From: an uncultured Eubacteriales bacterium
Lineage (GTDB): Bacteria; Bacillota; Clostridia; Oscillospirales; Oscillospiraceae
Length of the DNA: 64,000 nt
Assembly: GCA_900544975.1 (NCBI GenBank)
Contig: UQXI01000007.1
Span: 22,365-86,364 of the forward strand
Direction of reading: 5' to 3'
Every line of letters starts with the position of its first letter. Position 1 is the first letter of the stretch. Below are positions 24,481 through 32,999 of the stretch, one piece after another. A model generated the notes under the pieces. The model worked only from the letters and a program-made list of their open reading frames with translations, made no database searches and had not been told where the DNA came from. A program made the translations under genes and the position numbers.

Positions 24481-25338
24481 ATGATCGATTTGTGCAGCGC
24501 CCAGGAGGTCAAGGGGCTTCTGGCCCGGCATGGGTTCCGGTTTTCCAAATCCAAAGGGCAAAACTTTCTCATCGCCCCCTGGGTTCCCCAGCGGATCGCC
24601 GAGGAGTCCGGCGTAGACGGAAGCTGTGGCGTCCTGGAAGTGGGACCCGGAATTGGCCCCCTGACGCAGCAGCTGTGCCTGCGGGCAGGGCGGGTGGCCG
24701 CCGTGGAGGTGGACCGGACTCTGGCCCCCATTCTGGCGGAAACCCTGGGGGAGTTTTCCAACCTTCACATCCTCTGGCAGGACATCTTAAAGGTGGACAT
24801 CCCGGCCCTGGTTCAGGCGGAGCTTCCCGGCCTGCGTCCCATGGCCTGCGCCAATCTGCCCTACTATATCACATCCCCGGTCCTCACAGCCCTTCTGGAG
24901 GCCCGGTGCTTCTCCTCCGTCACCGTCATGGTGCAAAAGGAAGTGGCACAACGTATGGCGGCGGCCCCCGGCTCCCGGGACTACAGCGCCTTTACGGTGT
25001 TCTGCAACTATTACGCACAGCCGGAGCTGTTGTTTGACGTCCCTCCCTCCTGCTTCCTGCCTCAGCCCAAGGTGACCTCCAGTGTCATCCGGCTGAACGT
25101 CCGGCAGGCGCCGCCCTACCCTGTGGCAGACGAGGAGCTGTTTTTCCGGGTGGTGCGGGCCAGTTTTGCCCAGCGGCGCAAGCAGCTGCAAAACGGCCTG
25201 GCCGCCGGATTTCCCGCACTGGGCAAGGAAATCATAGGAGACATCCTCCGGAATTGCGGACTCTCCCCCACCGTGCGGGGAGAAACTCTGGACATTCCCA
25301 CCTTTGCCCGGATTGCCGCCGCCATTGGCCGCGCGTAA
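24481..25338 (+). CDS. rsmA: 16S rRNA dimethyladenosine transferase
   Basis: The 285-residue enzyme dimethylates the two adjacent adenosines in the 3' hairpin of 16S rRNA with SAM. Seen: FRFSKSKGQNFLIAPWVPQRI at the N-terminus (the QNFL motif), VLEVGPGIGPLTQQL (SAM motif I), VAAVEVDRTL, and NLPYYITSPVL (NLPY catalytic motif). The C-terminal part has PSCFLPQPKVTSSVIRL, also diagnostic. The start at 24481 follows AAAGGCGGG. The HAD gene lies ten bases downstream, so the two are probably co-transcribed. Confidence 0.95.
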   Translation: MIDLCSAQEVKGLLARHGFRFSKSKGQNFLIAPWVPQRIAEESGVDGSCGVLEVGPGIGPLTQQLCLRAGRVAAVEVDRTLAPILAETLGEFSNLHILWQDILKVDIPALVQAELPGLRPMACANLPYYITSPVLTALLEARCFSSVTVMVQKEVAQRMAAAPGSRDYSAFTVFCNYYAQPELLFDVPPSCFLPQPKVTSSVIRLNVRQAPPYPVADEELFFRVVRASFAQRRKQLQNGLAAGFPALGKEIIGDILRNCGLSPTVRGETLDIPTFARIAAAIGRA

Positions 25339-25348
25339 GGAGGCCGGA

Positions 25349-26026
25349 ATGTTTCAATTTCTGTTCTTTGACTTAGACGACACCCTGTTGGATTTCCACC
25401 GGGCTGAAGCCATCGCCGTGTCCAAGGCCTTCCGGGACATGGGGGTGACGCCCACACCAGAGCGGATCCGGCAGTACAGCGCCGTAAACAAACGCCATTG
25501 GCAAATGCTGGAGCAGGGATTGCTCACCCGGGAGCAAGTACTGGTGCAGCGGTTCGCCTGCCTCTTCCAGGAGCTGGACATCCCGGCAGACCCTGTGGCC
25601 TGCCAGGCGGCCTACGAAGAATATCTATGCGTGGGGCACTACTTTATAGAAGGGGCAGAAGCGCTGCTTGCTGCCCTGGCCCCCAAATACCGGCTGTACC
25701 TGGCCAGCAACGGCACCGCCCGGGTCCAGGAGAGCCGCCTGAAAAGCGCCGGAATTGGCCCCTATTTTGAACAGGTGTTTATCTCCCAGAACCTAGGCGC
25801 CAATAAGCCCAGCCCTGCTTTTTTCCAGCGGTGCTTTGCCCGGATCCCGGATTTTGACCCCAAAAAGGCCCTGATGATCGGCGACAGCCTCACCTCCGAC
25901 ATCCGAGGAGCCAACGGGGCGGGCATCGCCGCCTGCTGGTTCAACCCCCGGCGGGAGCCCCCTCTGCCCGGTATTTCCATGGAGTACGAAATTCACAGCC
26001 TTCCTCAGCTTCTGGAATTCCTGTAA
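25349..26026 (+). CDS. HAD phosphatase, YjjG-type pyrimidine 5'-nucleotidase
   Basis: The 225-residue HAD hydrolase starts after AAGGAGG. Catalytic motifs: FFDLDDTLLD (nucleophile and acid Asp), LASNGT (motif II), NKPSPAFF (motif III Lys) and MIGDSLTSDIRGA (motif IV). The helical cap lies between residues 15 and 95. Length and motif spacing fit YjjG/YfnB enzymes, which dephosphorylate non-canonical pyrimidine nucleotides as house-cleaning. HAD substrates are hard to predict, so the exact activity is inference. Second gene after rsmA. Confidence 0.8.
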   Translation: MFQFLFFDLDDTLLDFHRAEAIAVSKAFRDMGVTPTPERIRQYSAVNKRHWQMLEQGLLTREQVLVQRFACLFQELDIPADPVACQAAYEEYLCVGHYFIEGAEALLAALAPKYRLYLASNGTARVQESRLKSAGIGPYFEQVFISQNLGANKPSPAFFQRCFARIPDFDPKKALMIGDSLTSDIRGANGAGIAACWFNPRREPPLPGISMEYEIHSLPQLLEFL

Positions 26027-26098
26027 AAAAGCAGCCTGCGCTTCCCGCCCTCGTCAAAAAAGTGCTTTTCTTTTTCCACCATTTCCGGTATAATATCC

Positions 26099-26104
26099 CA
26101 ATCC
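26099..26104 (+). promoter_or_regulatory. -10 box upstream of the YihY gene
   Basis: Perfect TATAAT, without a clear -35, about 180 bases before the gene. The resulting leader has no structure I recognise. Confidence 0.4.
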
Positions 26105-26287
26105 GACTCAGCCAGCGGCTTTTCGGGGAAACGGATTCGTCTAAACTATGCTGTGCATTCCACATAGAAACAGCCATGCCCAGGCTGAAACACATGGACC
26201 AGACATCCTGTGCGAAGCGAAGGATCTGCACTTTTCACGCCAAAGATCGCCAAAAGCTTCTACCGCTCACGTGGAAGGGGACCGTCT

Positions 26288-27163
26288 ATGAAAAAACGAA
26301 GGATTCAAAACCGTCACGTTGCCCGGGTGGTGGACATGGTGCTGAGCCTAAACCGCCTGGACGTGCCGGTGTATGCAGCCAATGCGGCCTATTTCATCAT
26401 CCTGGCTGCGTTTCCCACGGTGATGCTCTTGCTAAATCTGCTGAGCTACACCTCCCTGGGAGGCGGCGCCCTGTTGGAAATTCTGGAGAAGGTGATTCCC
26501 GCCGCGCTCATGCCCTCTGTCACCCGGCTGCTCACTGGGATGTTCGCCAGCAGCTCTAAAACCCTGGTCTCTGTATCGGCTCTGGCGGCGCTGTGGGCTG
26601 CCTCCCGTGGGATCTTCGGCATGCTCACCGGCCTCAACCGGATTTACGGCGCGCAGGAGGACCGGGGGTATGTATTCACCCGGCTGCTCAGCCTGGTGTA
26701 CACCTTCCTCTTTCTGCTGGTGCTGCTCCTGACACTGGCCATCCATGTGTTTGGCCAGACCATCCTGGCCCAGCTGCCCCAAAGCGACAATCCGGCCATC
26801 CTGTTCCTCTTGAAGATCATCTCCAGCCGGTTTCTGGTGCTTCTTGTGATGCAGACCGCGCTGTTTGCCGCCATGTTCATGTTTCTTCCCAACCGGCGGA
26901 ACAAATTTCTCCCCTCCCTGCCCGGGGCGCTGCTGGCCTCTCTGGGATGGCAGCTGTTTTCCGGTTTTTTCTCCCTGTATGTGGAGCATTTCAGCAATTT
27001 CTCCACCATATACGGCAGTCTGTCTGCCGTCGCCATTGCCATGTTGTGGCTGTATACGTGTATGGCCATTGTATTTTACGGCGGCGCGCTGAACAAATAC
27101 CTCACCGACATTGGCTATCAGCTCCGGCTGAGGCGGGCGAAAAAAACAGCAGAGGATTTCTGA
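26288..27163 (+). CDS. YihY/BrkB family membrane protein
   Basis: The 291-residue protein starts at 26288 (MKKRRIQN) after GGAAGGGGA. It has about six membrane segments. Family hallmarks are the early YAANAAYFIILAAFPTVMLLLNLL, then ALWAASRGIFGMLTGLNRIYGAQEDRG and the late FSTIYGSLSAVAIAMLWLYT with IVFYGGALN. The old name ribonuclease BN for this family is wrong; the molecular role is unknown, with transport or envelope functions proposed. The N-terminal basic segment suggests a cytoplasmic N-terminus. Confidence 0.85.
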   Translation: MKKRRIQNRHVARVVDMVLSLNRLDVPVYAANAAYFIILAAFPTVMLLLNLLSYTSLGGGALLEILEKVIPAALMPSVTRLLTGMFASSSKTLVSVSALAALWAASRGIFGMLTGLNRIYGAQEDRGYVFTRLLSLVYTFLFLLVLLLTLAIHVFGQTILAQLPQSDNPAILFLLKIISSRFLVLLVMQTALFAAMFMFLPNRRNKFLPSLPGALLASLGWQLFSGFFSLYVEHFSNFSTIYGSLSAVAIAMLWLYTCMAIVFYGGALNKYLTDIGYQLRLRRAKKTAEDF

Positions 27164-27203
27164 AAAAAGATTTCCACTTGGTTGTTAAAAAATTAATTTT
27201 CTG

Positions 27204-27232
27204 TTCACAACTGGCCGGTAACATGGTACAAT
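27204..27232 (+). promoter_or_regulatory. Sigma-A promoter of the DUF5685-DnaJ pair
   Basis: TTCACA, 17 bases, TACAAT with a TG extension, 22 bases before the start at 27254. Confidence 0.65.
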
Positions 27233-27253
27233 CACCAAAAGGAGGCCTGTGCC

Positions 27254-28096
27254 ATGTTTGGATATGTAATGGCAAACTCCCAGGAGCTGCGCCCAGAGCA
27301 GCGGAAACGGTACCTGGGCTGCTACTGCGGCATCTGCCGGGCCATTGGGGCGCGGGCCTCTCTGGCCAGCCGGGTGGCCCTGAATTACGATATGGTGTTC
27401 CTGGCCCTTCTGCTGTCGTCTCTCTATGAACCGGCAGAAGAGCAGGGCTCCGGCCGCTGTCTGGTTCATCCCCTGGCCTCCCGGCCTTGGCGGCAGAATG
27501 AGGCCACCTTGTATGCAGCGGATATGAACGTGGCGCTGGCCTACTTCAGCGCCGACGATCACTGGCGGGACGACCACCGTCCCGACGCCCTGGCCCTGCG
27601 GCGGCTGCTTCGGCCCCATTACGAGGCCATTCAGAGCCGGTTTCCCCGACAGTGCCGGGCCATAGAGACCTGCATCCAGGATTTAAGCCGGCTGGAGTCA
27701 GAACGCTGCCCCAACCCAGACCTGCCCGCCAACTGTTTTGGCCTGCTGATGGCGGAGCTCTTCTGTTGGCGGGACGACCGCTGGTCCGGCTATCTCCGGC
27801 AGATGGCCATGGGCCTGGGGCGGTTCATCTACTTCGTGGATGCGGCGGTAGATTACCGGAAAGATTTGCACCGGGGCAGCTACAATCCCTTCCTGGCCAT
27901 GGGCGGAGACCCGGACCCCGAAAAGTGGGAGGATTACCTGGTCCTGGAAATGGGACGGGCCACCCGGGCCTATGAAATGCTGCCCCTAGTCCAGGACAAG
28001 GACCTGCTGGACAACATCCTGTACAGCGGCGTTTGGGTTACATACAGAAGAAAAGAGAAAAAAGCGCGGGGAACCGCGCAGGAGGGTCCAACATGA
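27254..28096 (+). CDS. DUF5685 family protein
   Basis: The 280-residue, mostly helical protein starts after AAAAGGAGG. Its N-terminus (MFGYVMANSQEL) and the Cys motif RYLGCYCGICRAIG are hallmarks of this uncharacterised family. The segment GRFIYFVDAAVDYRKDLHRGSYNPF carries a DxxxD pattern followed by an NP-F ending that recalls squalene/phytoene synthase-like folds; this resemblance is only by eye. It overlaps the following J-domain gene by four bases, so the two are translated together. The function is unknown. Confidence 0.75.
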   Translation: MFGYVMANSQELRPEQRKRYLGCYCGICRAIGARASLASRVALNYDMVFLALLLSSLYEPAEEQGSGRCLVHPLASRPWRQNEATLYAADMNVALAYFSADDHWRDDHRPDALALRRLLRPHYEAIQSRFPRQCRAIETCIQDLSRLESERCPNPDLPANCFGLLMAELFCWRDDRWSGYLRQMAMGLGRFIYFVDAAVDYRKDLHRGSYNPFLAMGGDPDPEKWEDYLVLEMGRATRAYEMLPLVQDKDLLDNILYSGVWVTYRRKEKKARGTAQEGPT

Positions 28097-28746
28097 TCGA
28101 TGATCCCTATCAGGTTCTGGGTCTGGAGCGGGGCGCATCTGACGAAGAGGTCAAAAAAGCCTACCGCCGCCTGGCAAAAAAGTACCACCCCGATGCCAAC
28201 CCCGGCGACGCAGAAGCTGCCCGGAAGATGCAGGAAATCAACGCCGCCTATGAGCAAATTAAGAATCCCCCTCAGACCGGTCCATCCGGCTATGGCGGCG
28301 GCTCTTACACCGGCGGCGCTGGCTACGGCCAGGACCCCTTTGAAGATATCTTTGGCCAGTGGCGGCAGCAGCAGCGCCAGCAGGAACCCCAGTTCCACAC
28401 CACCGAGGCCCAGGCTGCCTACCGCTACATTCAATATGGCCGCTTCCAGGAGGCCCTCAACGCCCTGGCCGGGACCCAAACCCGGGACGGCCAGTGGTAC
28501 TACCTCAGCGCCCTGGCCAACGACGGCGCCGGCAACCGGGTCACCGCTCTGGAGCACATCCGCCGCGCCGTCTCCATGGAACCAGACAACACCCTGTATC
28601 AGCAGGTCCTCACCACCCTGGAGCAGGGGGGGAGCACCTATCGCCGCCAGGCCAGCGCCTACCGCGGCTTCGGCGGCCTGGGGGACCTGTGCATGCCCCT
28701 GTGCCTGTGCTGGGGCGCCCAGTGGTGCTTCTGCCCCAGGTGCTGA
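28093..28746 (+). CDS. J-domain (DnaJ-like) protein with cysteine-rich tail
   Basis: The 217-residue protein has an N-terminal J-domain (about 3-60: DPYQVLGLERGASDEEVKKAYR, then HPD in KYHPDANPGDAEA), a Gly/Gln-rich linker and a TPR-like helical pair (about 115-180). The end is unusual, with six cysteines in CMPLCLCWGAQWCFCPRC, which could bind a metal or be lipid-modified. It lacks the DnaJ zinc-finger domain. J-domains stimulate Hsp70 (DnaK); no Hsp70 gene is nearby. Coupling to DUF5685 suggests that this protein is the client or cofactor; that is inference. Confidence 0.8.
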   Translation: MIDDPYQVLGLERGASDEEVKKAYRRLAKKYHPDANPGDAEAARKMQEINAAYEQIKNPPQTGPSGYGGGSYTGGAGYGQDPFEDIFGQWRQQQRQQEPQFHTTEAQAAYRYIQYGRFQEALNALAGTQTRDGQWYYLSALANDGAGNRVTALEHIRRAVSMEPDNTLYQQVLTTLEQGGSTYRRQASAYRGFGGLGDLCMPLCLCWGAQWCFCPRC

Positions 28747-28781
28747 GGGTAAAATTTGTTTTGAACTACCATCCAAAGATT

Positions 28782-28826
28782 TCTGGCAGGAAATCGGAGA
28801 CAGCTCTGATTTCCTGCCAGATTTTT
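28782..28826 (+). terminator. Intrinsic terminator after the DnaJ-like gene
   Basis: Perfect 14-bp stem TCTGGCAGGAAATC with GATTTCCTGCCAGA, a 12-base loop, then TTTTT. Confidence 0.85.
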
Positions 28827-28954
28827 CCCTATGATGTGCGAATCCAGGCAACGTCACCCCCAGGCAGAGCATCCGGCCGCCGTGGGCAAACTTCATCCCT
28901 GCTCGCATGGCTTCCCTGCGCCAAAAAGTTTTGCGGTTTATAACCGGAAAACTA

Positions 28955-28983
28955 TTGATTTCGACGTCAAGTTGCGATATGAT
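28955..28983 (+). promoter_or_regulatory. Sigma-A promoter of the DUF4143 ATPase gene
   Basis: TTGATT, 17 bases, TATGAT, 23 bases before the start at 29006. Confidence 0.6.
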
Positions 28984-29005
28984 TGAGAAAACGGAGGTGG
29001 GCAAC

Positions 29006-30217
29006 ATGATTGACAGGCCAAAATACGTGGATCAAATCATGCGCTATGTGGACACGCCCTTTGTCAAAATTCTCACCGGCGTTCGCCGGTGTGGCAAGTC
29101 TACCATTCTAAATCTGGTCATGGAGCGTCTGCGGGACAGGGGAGACATTTCTGCTGAGCAAATCGTCAGCTATCGCTTCGACTCCATGGAATATGAAGAT
29201 CTGACAGCGAAGCAGATGTATGCAGAATTGAAAGGGCGGCTCTCCAAAAGGGGGAAGACCTATTTTTTCCTGGATGAGGTTCAGGAAATCATAGGTTGGG
29301 AAAAGGTGGTCAATTCGCTGGCATCAGACTACGATGTCGATCTGTACGTAACCGGGTCCAACTCTCGCATGATGTCCTCCGAGATTGCCACCTACCTGAC
29401 TGGACGCTATGTTGCATTCCGTATTTTTACACTCTCCTTCGCAGAGTATCTAACCTTCAAGGAGCAGTACGCCCCTCTGGAAGACCACCGCATAGAGCTG
29501 GCAAATTATATTCGTCTGGGTGGTTTTCCTGCAACGCATCTGCGCGCATATGGCGAAAGCGAGGTCTATACAATCATCCGCGATATCTATAACTCTACAA
29601 TCTTTTCCGATATTGTAAAGCGGAATCAAATTCGGAAAATTGACCAGCTGGAGCGAGTCGTCAAATATGCTTTTCAGAATGTGGGTAACACCTTTTCCGC
29701 GAAGTCTATTTCCGACTATTTGAAAGCGGAACACCGGTCTCTGGACCATGAAACCGTGTACAGCTACCTGGAAAAGCTGGAAGCAGCCTATTTATTGCAC
29801 CGCTGCCCCCGGTATGATCTGAAAGGGAAAGAAATCCTGAAAACTCAGGAAAAGTTCTACCTCGCAGACACCGCATTGCGATACAGCGTATTGGGCTACC
29901 ATCCCGATACCGTAGCTGCAGCTTTGGAGAATGTGGTGTTTCTGGAACTTTGCCGCCGTGGATATACGGTTTACATTGGCAAACACGGAGATGGCGAGAT
30001 CGACTTTGTGGCGACCCGACAGAACCATAAGCTCTATGTTCAGGTCACCCAGCGCATCGAAAGCGAAAAAACAGAGCGGCGGGAGTACGAACGTCTGCTG
30101 GATATTCGGGACAATTACCCCAAATATGTCCTCCGAACCGACGAATTCGCCGGGGGCAATTACGAAGGCATCCAGACCATGCATGTTGCCGACTTCCTGT
30201 TGAGCACGGAATATTAA
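29006..30217 (+). CDS. AAA+ ATPase with DUF4143 domain
   Basis: The 403-residue protein starts at 29006 after GGAGG. The N-terminal ATPase has Walker A GVRRCGKST, Walker B YFFLDEVQE and sensor LYVTGSNSRMMSSE, followed by YLTGRYVAFRIFTLSFAEYL, a hallmark of this family. The C-terminal DUF4143 part, a PD-(D/E)XK nuclease-like fold, has GDGEIDFVATRQNHKLYVQV, with E-I-D and the Q matching a nuclease-like core. Such genes are frequent in anaerobes in many copies and have no firm function; links to mobile DNA or toxin-like roles have been proposed. Base use is less GC-rich than in neighbours, suggesting gain by transfer. Confidence 0.82.
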   Translation: MIDRPKYVDQIMRYVDTPFVKILTGVRRCGKSTILNLVMERLRDRGDISAEQIVSYRFDSMEYEDLTAKQMYAELKGRLSKRGKTYFFLDEVQEIIGWEKVVNSLASDYDVDLYVTGSNSRMMSSEIATYLTGRYVAFRIFTLSFAEYLTFKEQYAPLEDHRIELANYIRLGGFPATHLRAYGESEVYTIIRDIYNSTIFSDIVKRNQIRKIDQLERVVKYAFQNVGNTFSAKSISDYLKAEHRSLDHETVYSYLEKLEAAYLLHRCPRYDLKGKEILKTQEKFYLADTALRYSVLGYHPDTVAAALENVVFLELCRRGYTVYIGKHGDGEIDFVATRQNHKLYVQVTQRIESEKTERREYERLLDIRDNYPKYVLRTDEFAGGNYEGIQTMHVADFLLSTEY

Positions 30218-30257
30218 GAATGTCACCTGCCGGGGCCTTCGTAGGCATGTCCCGCCT

Positions 30258-30731
30258 TTACAGCCGCTCCAGCAGACACACTGCGTGGCAAGCCATGCCC
30301 TCTTCTGCGCCGGTGAAGCCCAGGTGTTCCTCGGTGGTGGCTTTCACATTGATCTGCTCCTCTTCCACACCCAGAACCTGGGCGATGTTTTCCTCCATCT
30401 GGGAGATGTAGTCCCGCAGCTTTGGTTTTTGGGCGATCATGGTCACGTCCACATTTTCCACCTCGTAACCGGCCCAATACAGCTTCTCCCGCACCAGCGC
30501 CAGGAGTTTCAGGGAGGAAATCCCCTCATACCGGGGATCCGTATCGGGAAAATGCTGGCCGATGTCCCCCAGTCCGGCGGCGCCCAGGAGGGCGTCCATC
30601 ACCGCATGAAGGAGCACATCTGCATCGGAATGGCCTTCCAGGCCCAGCTCAAAGGGAATCTCCACCCCACCCAGAATCAGCTTCCGGCCCGCTGTCAGCC
30701 GGTGTACATCGTATCCATGTCCAATTCTCAT
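30258..30731 (-). CDS. ispF: 2-C-methyl-D-erythritol 2,4-cyclodiphosphate synthase
   Basis: The 157-residue enzyme forms MEcPP from CDP-ME 2-phosphate in the MEP isoprenoid pathway. Metal ligands are in GHGYDVHRL (Asp and His) and the His of GHSDADVLLHAVMDALLGA. The end MACHAVCLLERL and TTEEHLGFTGAEEG are diagnostic. I choose the start at 30731 because its ATG overlaps the ispD stop by four bases and AGGAGG lies seven bases before it; a TTG two codons upstream is less likely. Third gene after murD and ispD. Confidence 0.95.
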   Translation of the reverse strand: MRIGHGYDVHRLTAGRKLILGGVEIPFELGLEGHSDADVLLHAVMDALLGAAGLGDIGQHFPDTDPRYEGISSLKLLALVREKLYWAGYEVENVDVTMIAQKPKLRDYISQMEENIAQVLGVEEEQINVKATTEEHLGFTGAEEGMACHAVCLLERL

Positions 30732-31456
30732 TCCCAATCCTCCTGCACCATGGCCCGGGCCAGGAGGAGATCCTGCCGGGTGGTCACCTTCAAATTCCGT
30801 TCTTCCCCCTCTACCAGCCGGATGCGCATACCCAGCCGCTCCACTGCGGAGCAGTCGTCCGTCACTGCGGCGCCGTCTTTCTCCGCCTGGGACAGCGCCC
30901 CCCGCAGAAGGTCAAAATCAAACACCTGGGGCGTCTGGACCGCAAAGAGGCTGGACCGGTCCGGCGTCCGGACCACCACGCCGCCTTTTGCAACCTTGAC
31001 GGTGTCTTTGACCCCAATGGCCGGCGCTGCCGCGCCGTAGGTATGGGCTGCCCGCACCACCCGGTCGATGAGCTGGGGCGTCGCAAAGGGCCTGGCCCCA
31101 TCCTGCACCGCCACCAGGGACACCCCTTCCAGGGCCGCCAGGCCCAGCTGCACCGAGGCCTGCCGGGTATCTCCCCCGGCAATCACCGCCCGGACCTTGC
31201 CAAATCCCGCCGCCTGGCAGGCCGCGGAGACCGCCTCAATCAAATCCGGGCGGGTGACGATGACCACTTCCCGGATCACTGCCGTGGCCTCAAAGGCCCG
31301 AACCGTCCGGACCAGGAGGGGCTCTCCCCCCAGATCCGCCATGATTTTATCCACCCCGGCCATCCGCCGGGCCGCGCCCGCCGCCACAATCACCGCGCCG
31401 CAGGATTGGCAGGGAATGGCCCGCCGGATCAGCCGGGTCCATTTTTTCACATGCAT
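30728..31456 (-). CDS. ispD: 2-C-methyl-D-erythritol 4-phosphate cytidylyltransferase
   Basis: The 242-residue enzyme couples CTP to MEP. Seen are the nucleotide-binding start VIVAAGAARRM (usual form AAGxGxRM), the Lys in DKIMADLGG, VQDGARPF, and AVQTPQVFDFDLL with TDDCSAVERLG, all diagnostic. The first 15 residues form an extra basic N-terminus (MHVKKWTRLIRRAIP); a later start is possible but has no better ribosome site. The start at 31456 overlaps the murD stop by one base. Confidence 0.93.
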   Translation of the reverse strand: MHVKKWTRLIRRAIPCQSCGAVIVAAGAARRMAGVDKIMADLGGEPLLVRTVRAFEATAVIREVVIVTRPDLIEAVSAACQAAGFGKVRAVIAGGDTRQASVQLGLAALEGVSLVAVQDGARPFATPQLIDRVVRAAHTYGAAAPAIGVKDTVKVAKGGVVVRTPDRSSLFAVQTPQVFDFDLLRGALSQAEKDGAAVTDDCSAVERLGMRIRLVEGEERNLKVTTRQDLLLARAMVQEDWE

Positions 31457-32844
31457 CACAGGCTCCTCACCAAGTCTTTAAAGTGCTGGCCCCGGACCAT
31501 AAAGTTCCGGAACTTGTCAAAGGCTGCGCTGGCTGGAGACAGGAGCACCACATCTCCCGGCTCCGCTCCCCCGGCCGCCTGCCGGACTGCCTGGTCAAAA
31601 TCTTCAATAAAAAGAATCTCCGGCTGGTATTCCCGGTACTCTGGGGCCGCCAGCACCGCCTGGCGGATCTTTTCTCCGGTGGCGCCTGTCACAATGAGCC
31701 GCTTTACATGGCGGCAAATTTCCGGCCCCAGGGCGTCGTAGGGGATGTGCTTGTCATAGCCCCCGGCAATGAGGATGACCTTCTGAGGGAAGCTCCTGAG
31801 CCCCGCAATGGTGCGGCTGGGGCTGGAGGCGATGGAGTCGTTATAAAACCGAACGCCGTCTTTCTCCCGGACCAACTCAATCCGGTGCTCCACTCCGCCA
31901 AAGGTCTGGGCCACCTGCCGGGCGGTCTCGTCCGAAACCAGGCCCTCCACCGCTGCCAGGGCGGTCATATAGTTTTCCACGTTGTGCATGCCAGGCAGCA
32001 AAATATCCGTCTGCGCCATGATCGCCTGGGGCCCAGACGGAGCGGCCCGGTATAGGACGCCGTCCTCCAGATAGACGCCCCGATCCGGGCGGCCCTGCCG
32101 GGAAAACCAGCGAACCTGCCCCGGGGCCTCGGCGGCAAAGCTCCGGGTGATGGCATTGTCCCCATTCAGGACCAGGACGTCCCCGGCTCCCTGGTAAGAG
32201 AACACATGCTTCTTGGCCTCCACATACTCCGCCATGTCCCTGTGCACATCCAAATGATTGGGGGCCAGGTTGGTTACCACGGCAATGTGGGCGCTGCGGT
32301 CCATATCCATCAGCTGGAAGGAGCTGAGCTCCACCACGGCCCAGTCCGAAGGAGCCATGCGCTCTGCTTCCGGGAGCAGAGGCTTTCCGATGTTGCCGCC
32401 CACCCAGACGGTCTTCCCGGCTGCCTGGAGCATCTCTGCAATGAGGGTGGTGGTGGTGGTCTTTCCGTCTGAGCCGGTGACAGCAATCACAGGGCAGGGG
32501 CAGACCTGGAAGAACACCTCCATCTCTGAGGTCACCACCGCTCCCTGGCTCCGCAGCGCCTCCAGGGCCGGGTTCGCCGGGTGCATCCCCGGGGTGCGAA
32601 ACACCACGTCCGCCTCCAGGCGGTCCAGATATCCCGGGCCAAGACGGAGTTCCAGCCCCTGTTCCTCCAGCTCCAGCACCTCCCGGTCCAGGTGTTCCCG
32701 GTCTGTCCGGTCGCAGCCGGTGACCCGGCATCCGGCCGCCAGCAACAGCCTGGCCAGGGGCCGGTTGCTGACTCCCAACCCCAAAATTAACAGCCGCTTC
32801 TGCCGCCATTCGGTCAAAAGCGTCTCTAATTTCCCATTCGCCAT
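31456..32844 (-). CDS. murD: UDP-N-acetylmuramoyl-L-alanine--D-glutamate ligase
   Basis: The 462-residue cytoplasmic ligase adds D-Glu to UDP-MurNAc-L-Ala in wall synthesis. Motifs: N-terminal Rossmann LLILGLGVSNRPLARLL, ATP loop AVTGSDGKTTTTTLI, GGNIGKPLL, ELSSFQL, NHLDVH and late GGVEHRIE and NDSIASSPSRT. I start at 32844 (MANGKLE) with GAGGATTGGT before it. It leads the murD-ispD-ispF operon, thereby linking peptidoglycan and isoprenoid (lipid carrier) precursors. Confidence 0.95.
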   Translation of the reverse strand: MANGKLETLLTEWRQKRLLILGLGVSNRPLARLLLAAGCRVTGCDRTDREHLDREVLELEEQGLELRLGPGYLDRLEADVVFRTPGMHPANPALEALRSQGAVVTSEMEVFFQVCPCPVIAVTGSDGKTTTTTLIAEMLQAAGKTVWVGGNIGKPLLPEAERMAPSDWAVVELSSFQLMDMDRSAHIAVVTNLAPNHLDVHRDMAEYVEAKKHVFSYQGAGDVLVLNGDNAITRSFAAEAPGQVRWFSRQGRPDRGVYLEDGVLYRAAPSGPQAIMAQTDILLPGMHNVENYMTALAAVEGLVSDETARQVAQTFGGVEHRIELVREKDGVRFYNDSIASSPSRTIAGLRSFPQKVILIAGGYDKHIPYDALGPEICRHVKRLIVTGATGEKIRQAVLAAPEYREYQPEILFIEDFDQAVRQAAGGAEPGDVVLLSPASAAFDKFRNFMVRGQHFKDLVRSL

Positions 32845-32965
32845 ACCAATCCTCAATTCCGCGCAAGACGCGCCATTCTTCTACCCTAGTATAGCCATTT
32901 TGCCGGGAGTTTGCAAGCCGCTTTTGAACGGGAACCCCGGATTGCCGGCTGGGGGAGAAAAAGTT

Positions 32966-32994
32966 TTGACAATTCCACTGAAATCAGCTACAAT
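32966..32994 (+). promoter_or_regulatory. Consensus promoter of RNase P RNA
   Basis: TTGACA, 17 bases, TACAAT; the RNA starts six bases later. Confidence 0.85.
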
Positions 32995-32999
32995 AGGAC

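Noticed and set aside
26105..26287. Regulatory RNA in the long leader of the YihY gene
   Set aside because: No conserved riboswitch core or strong terminator hairpin is visible.
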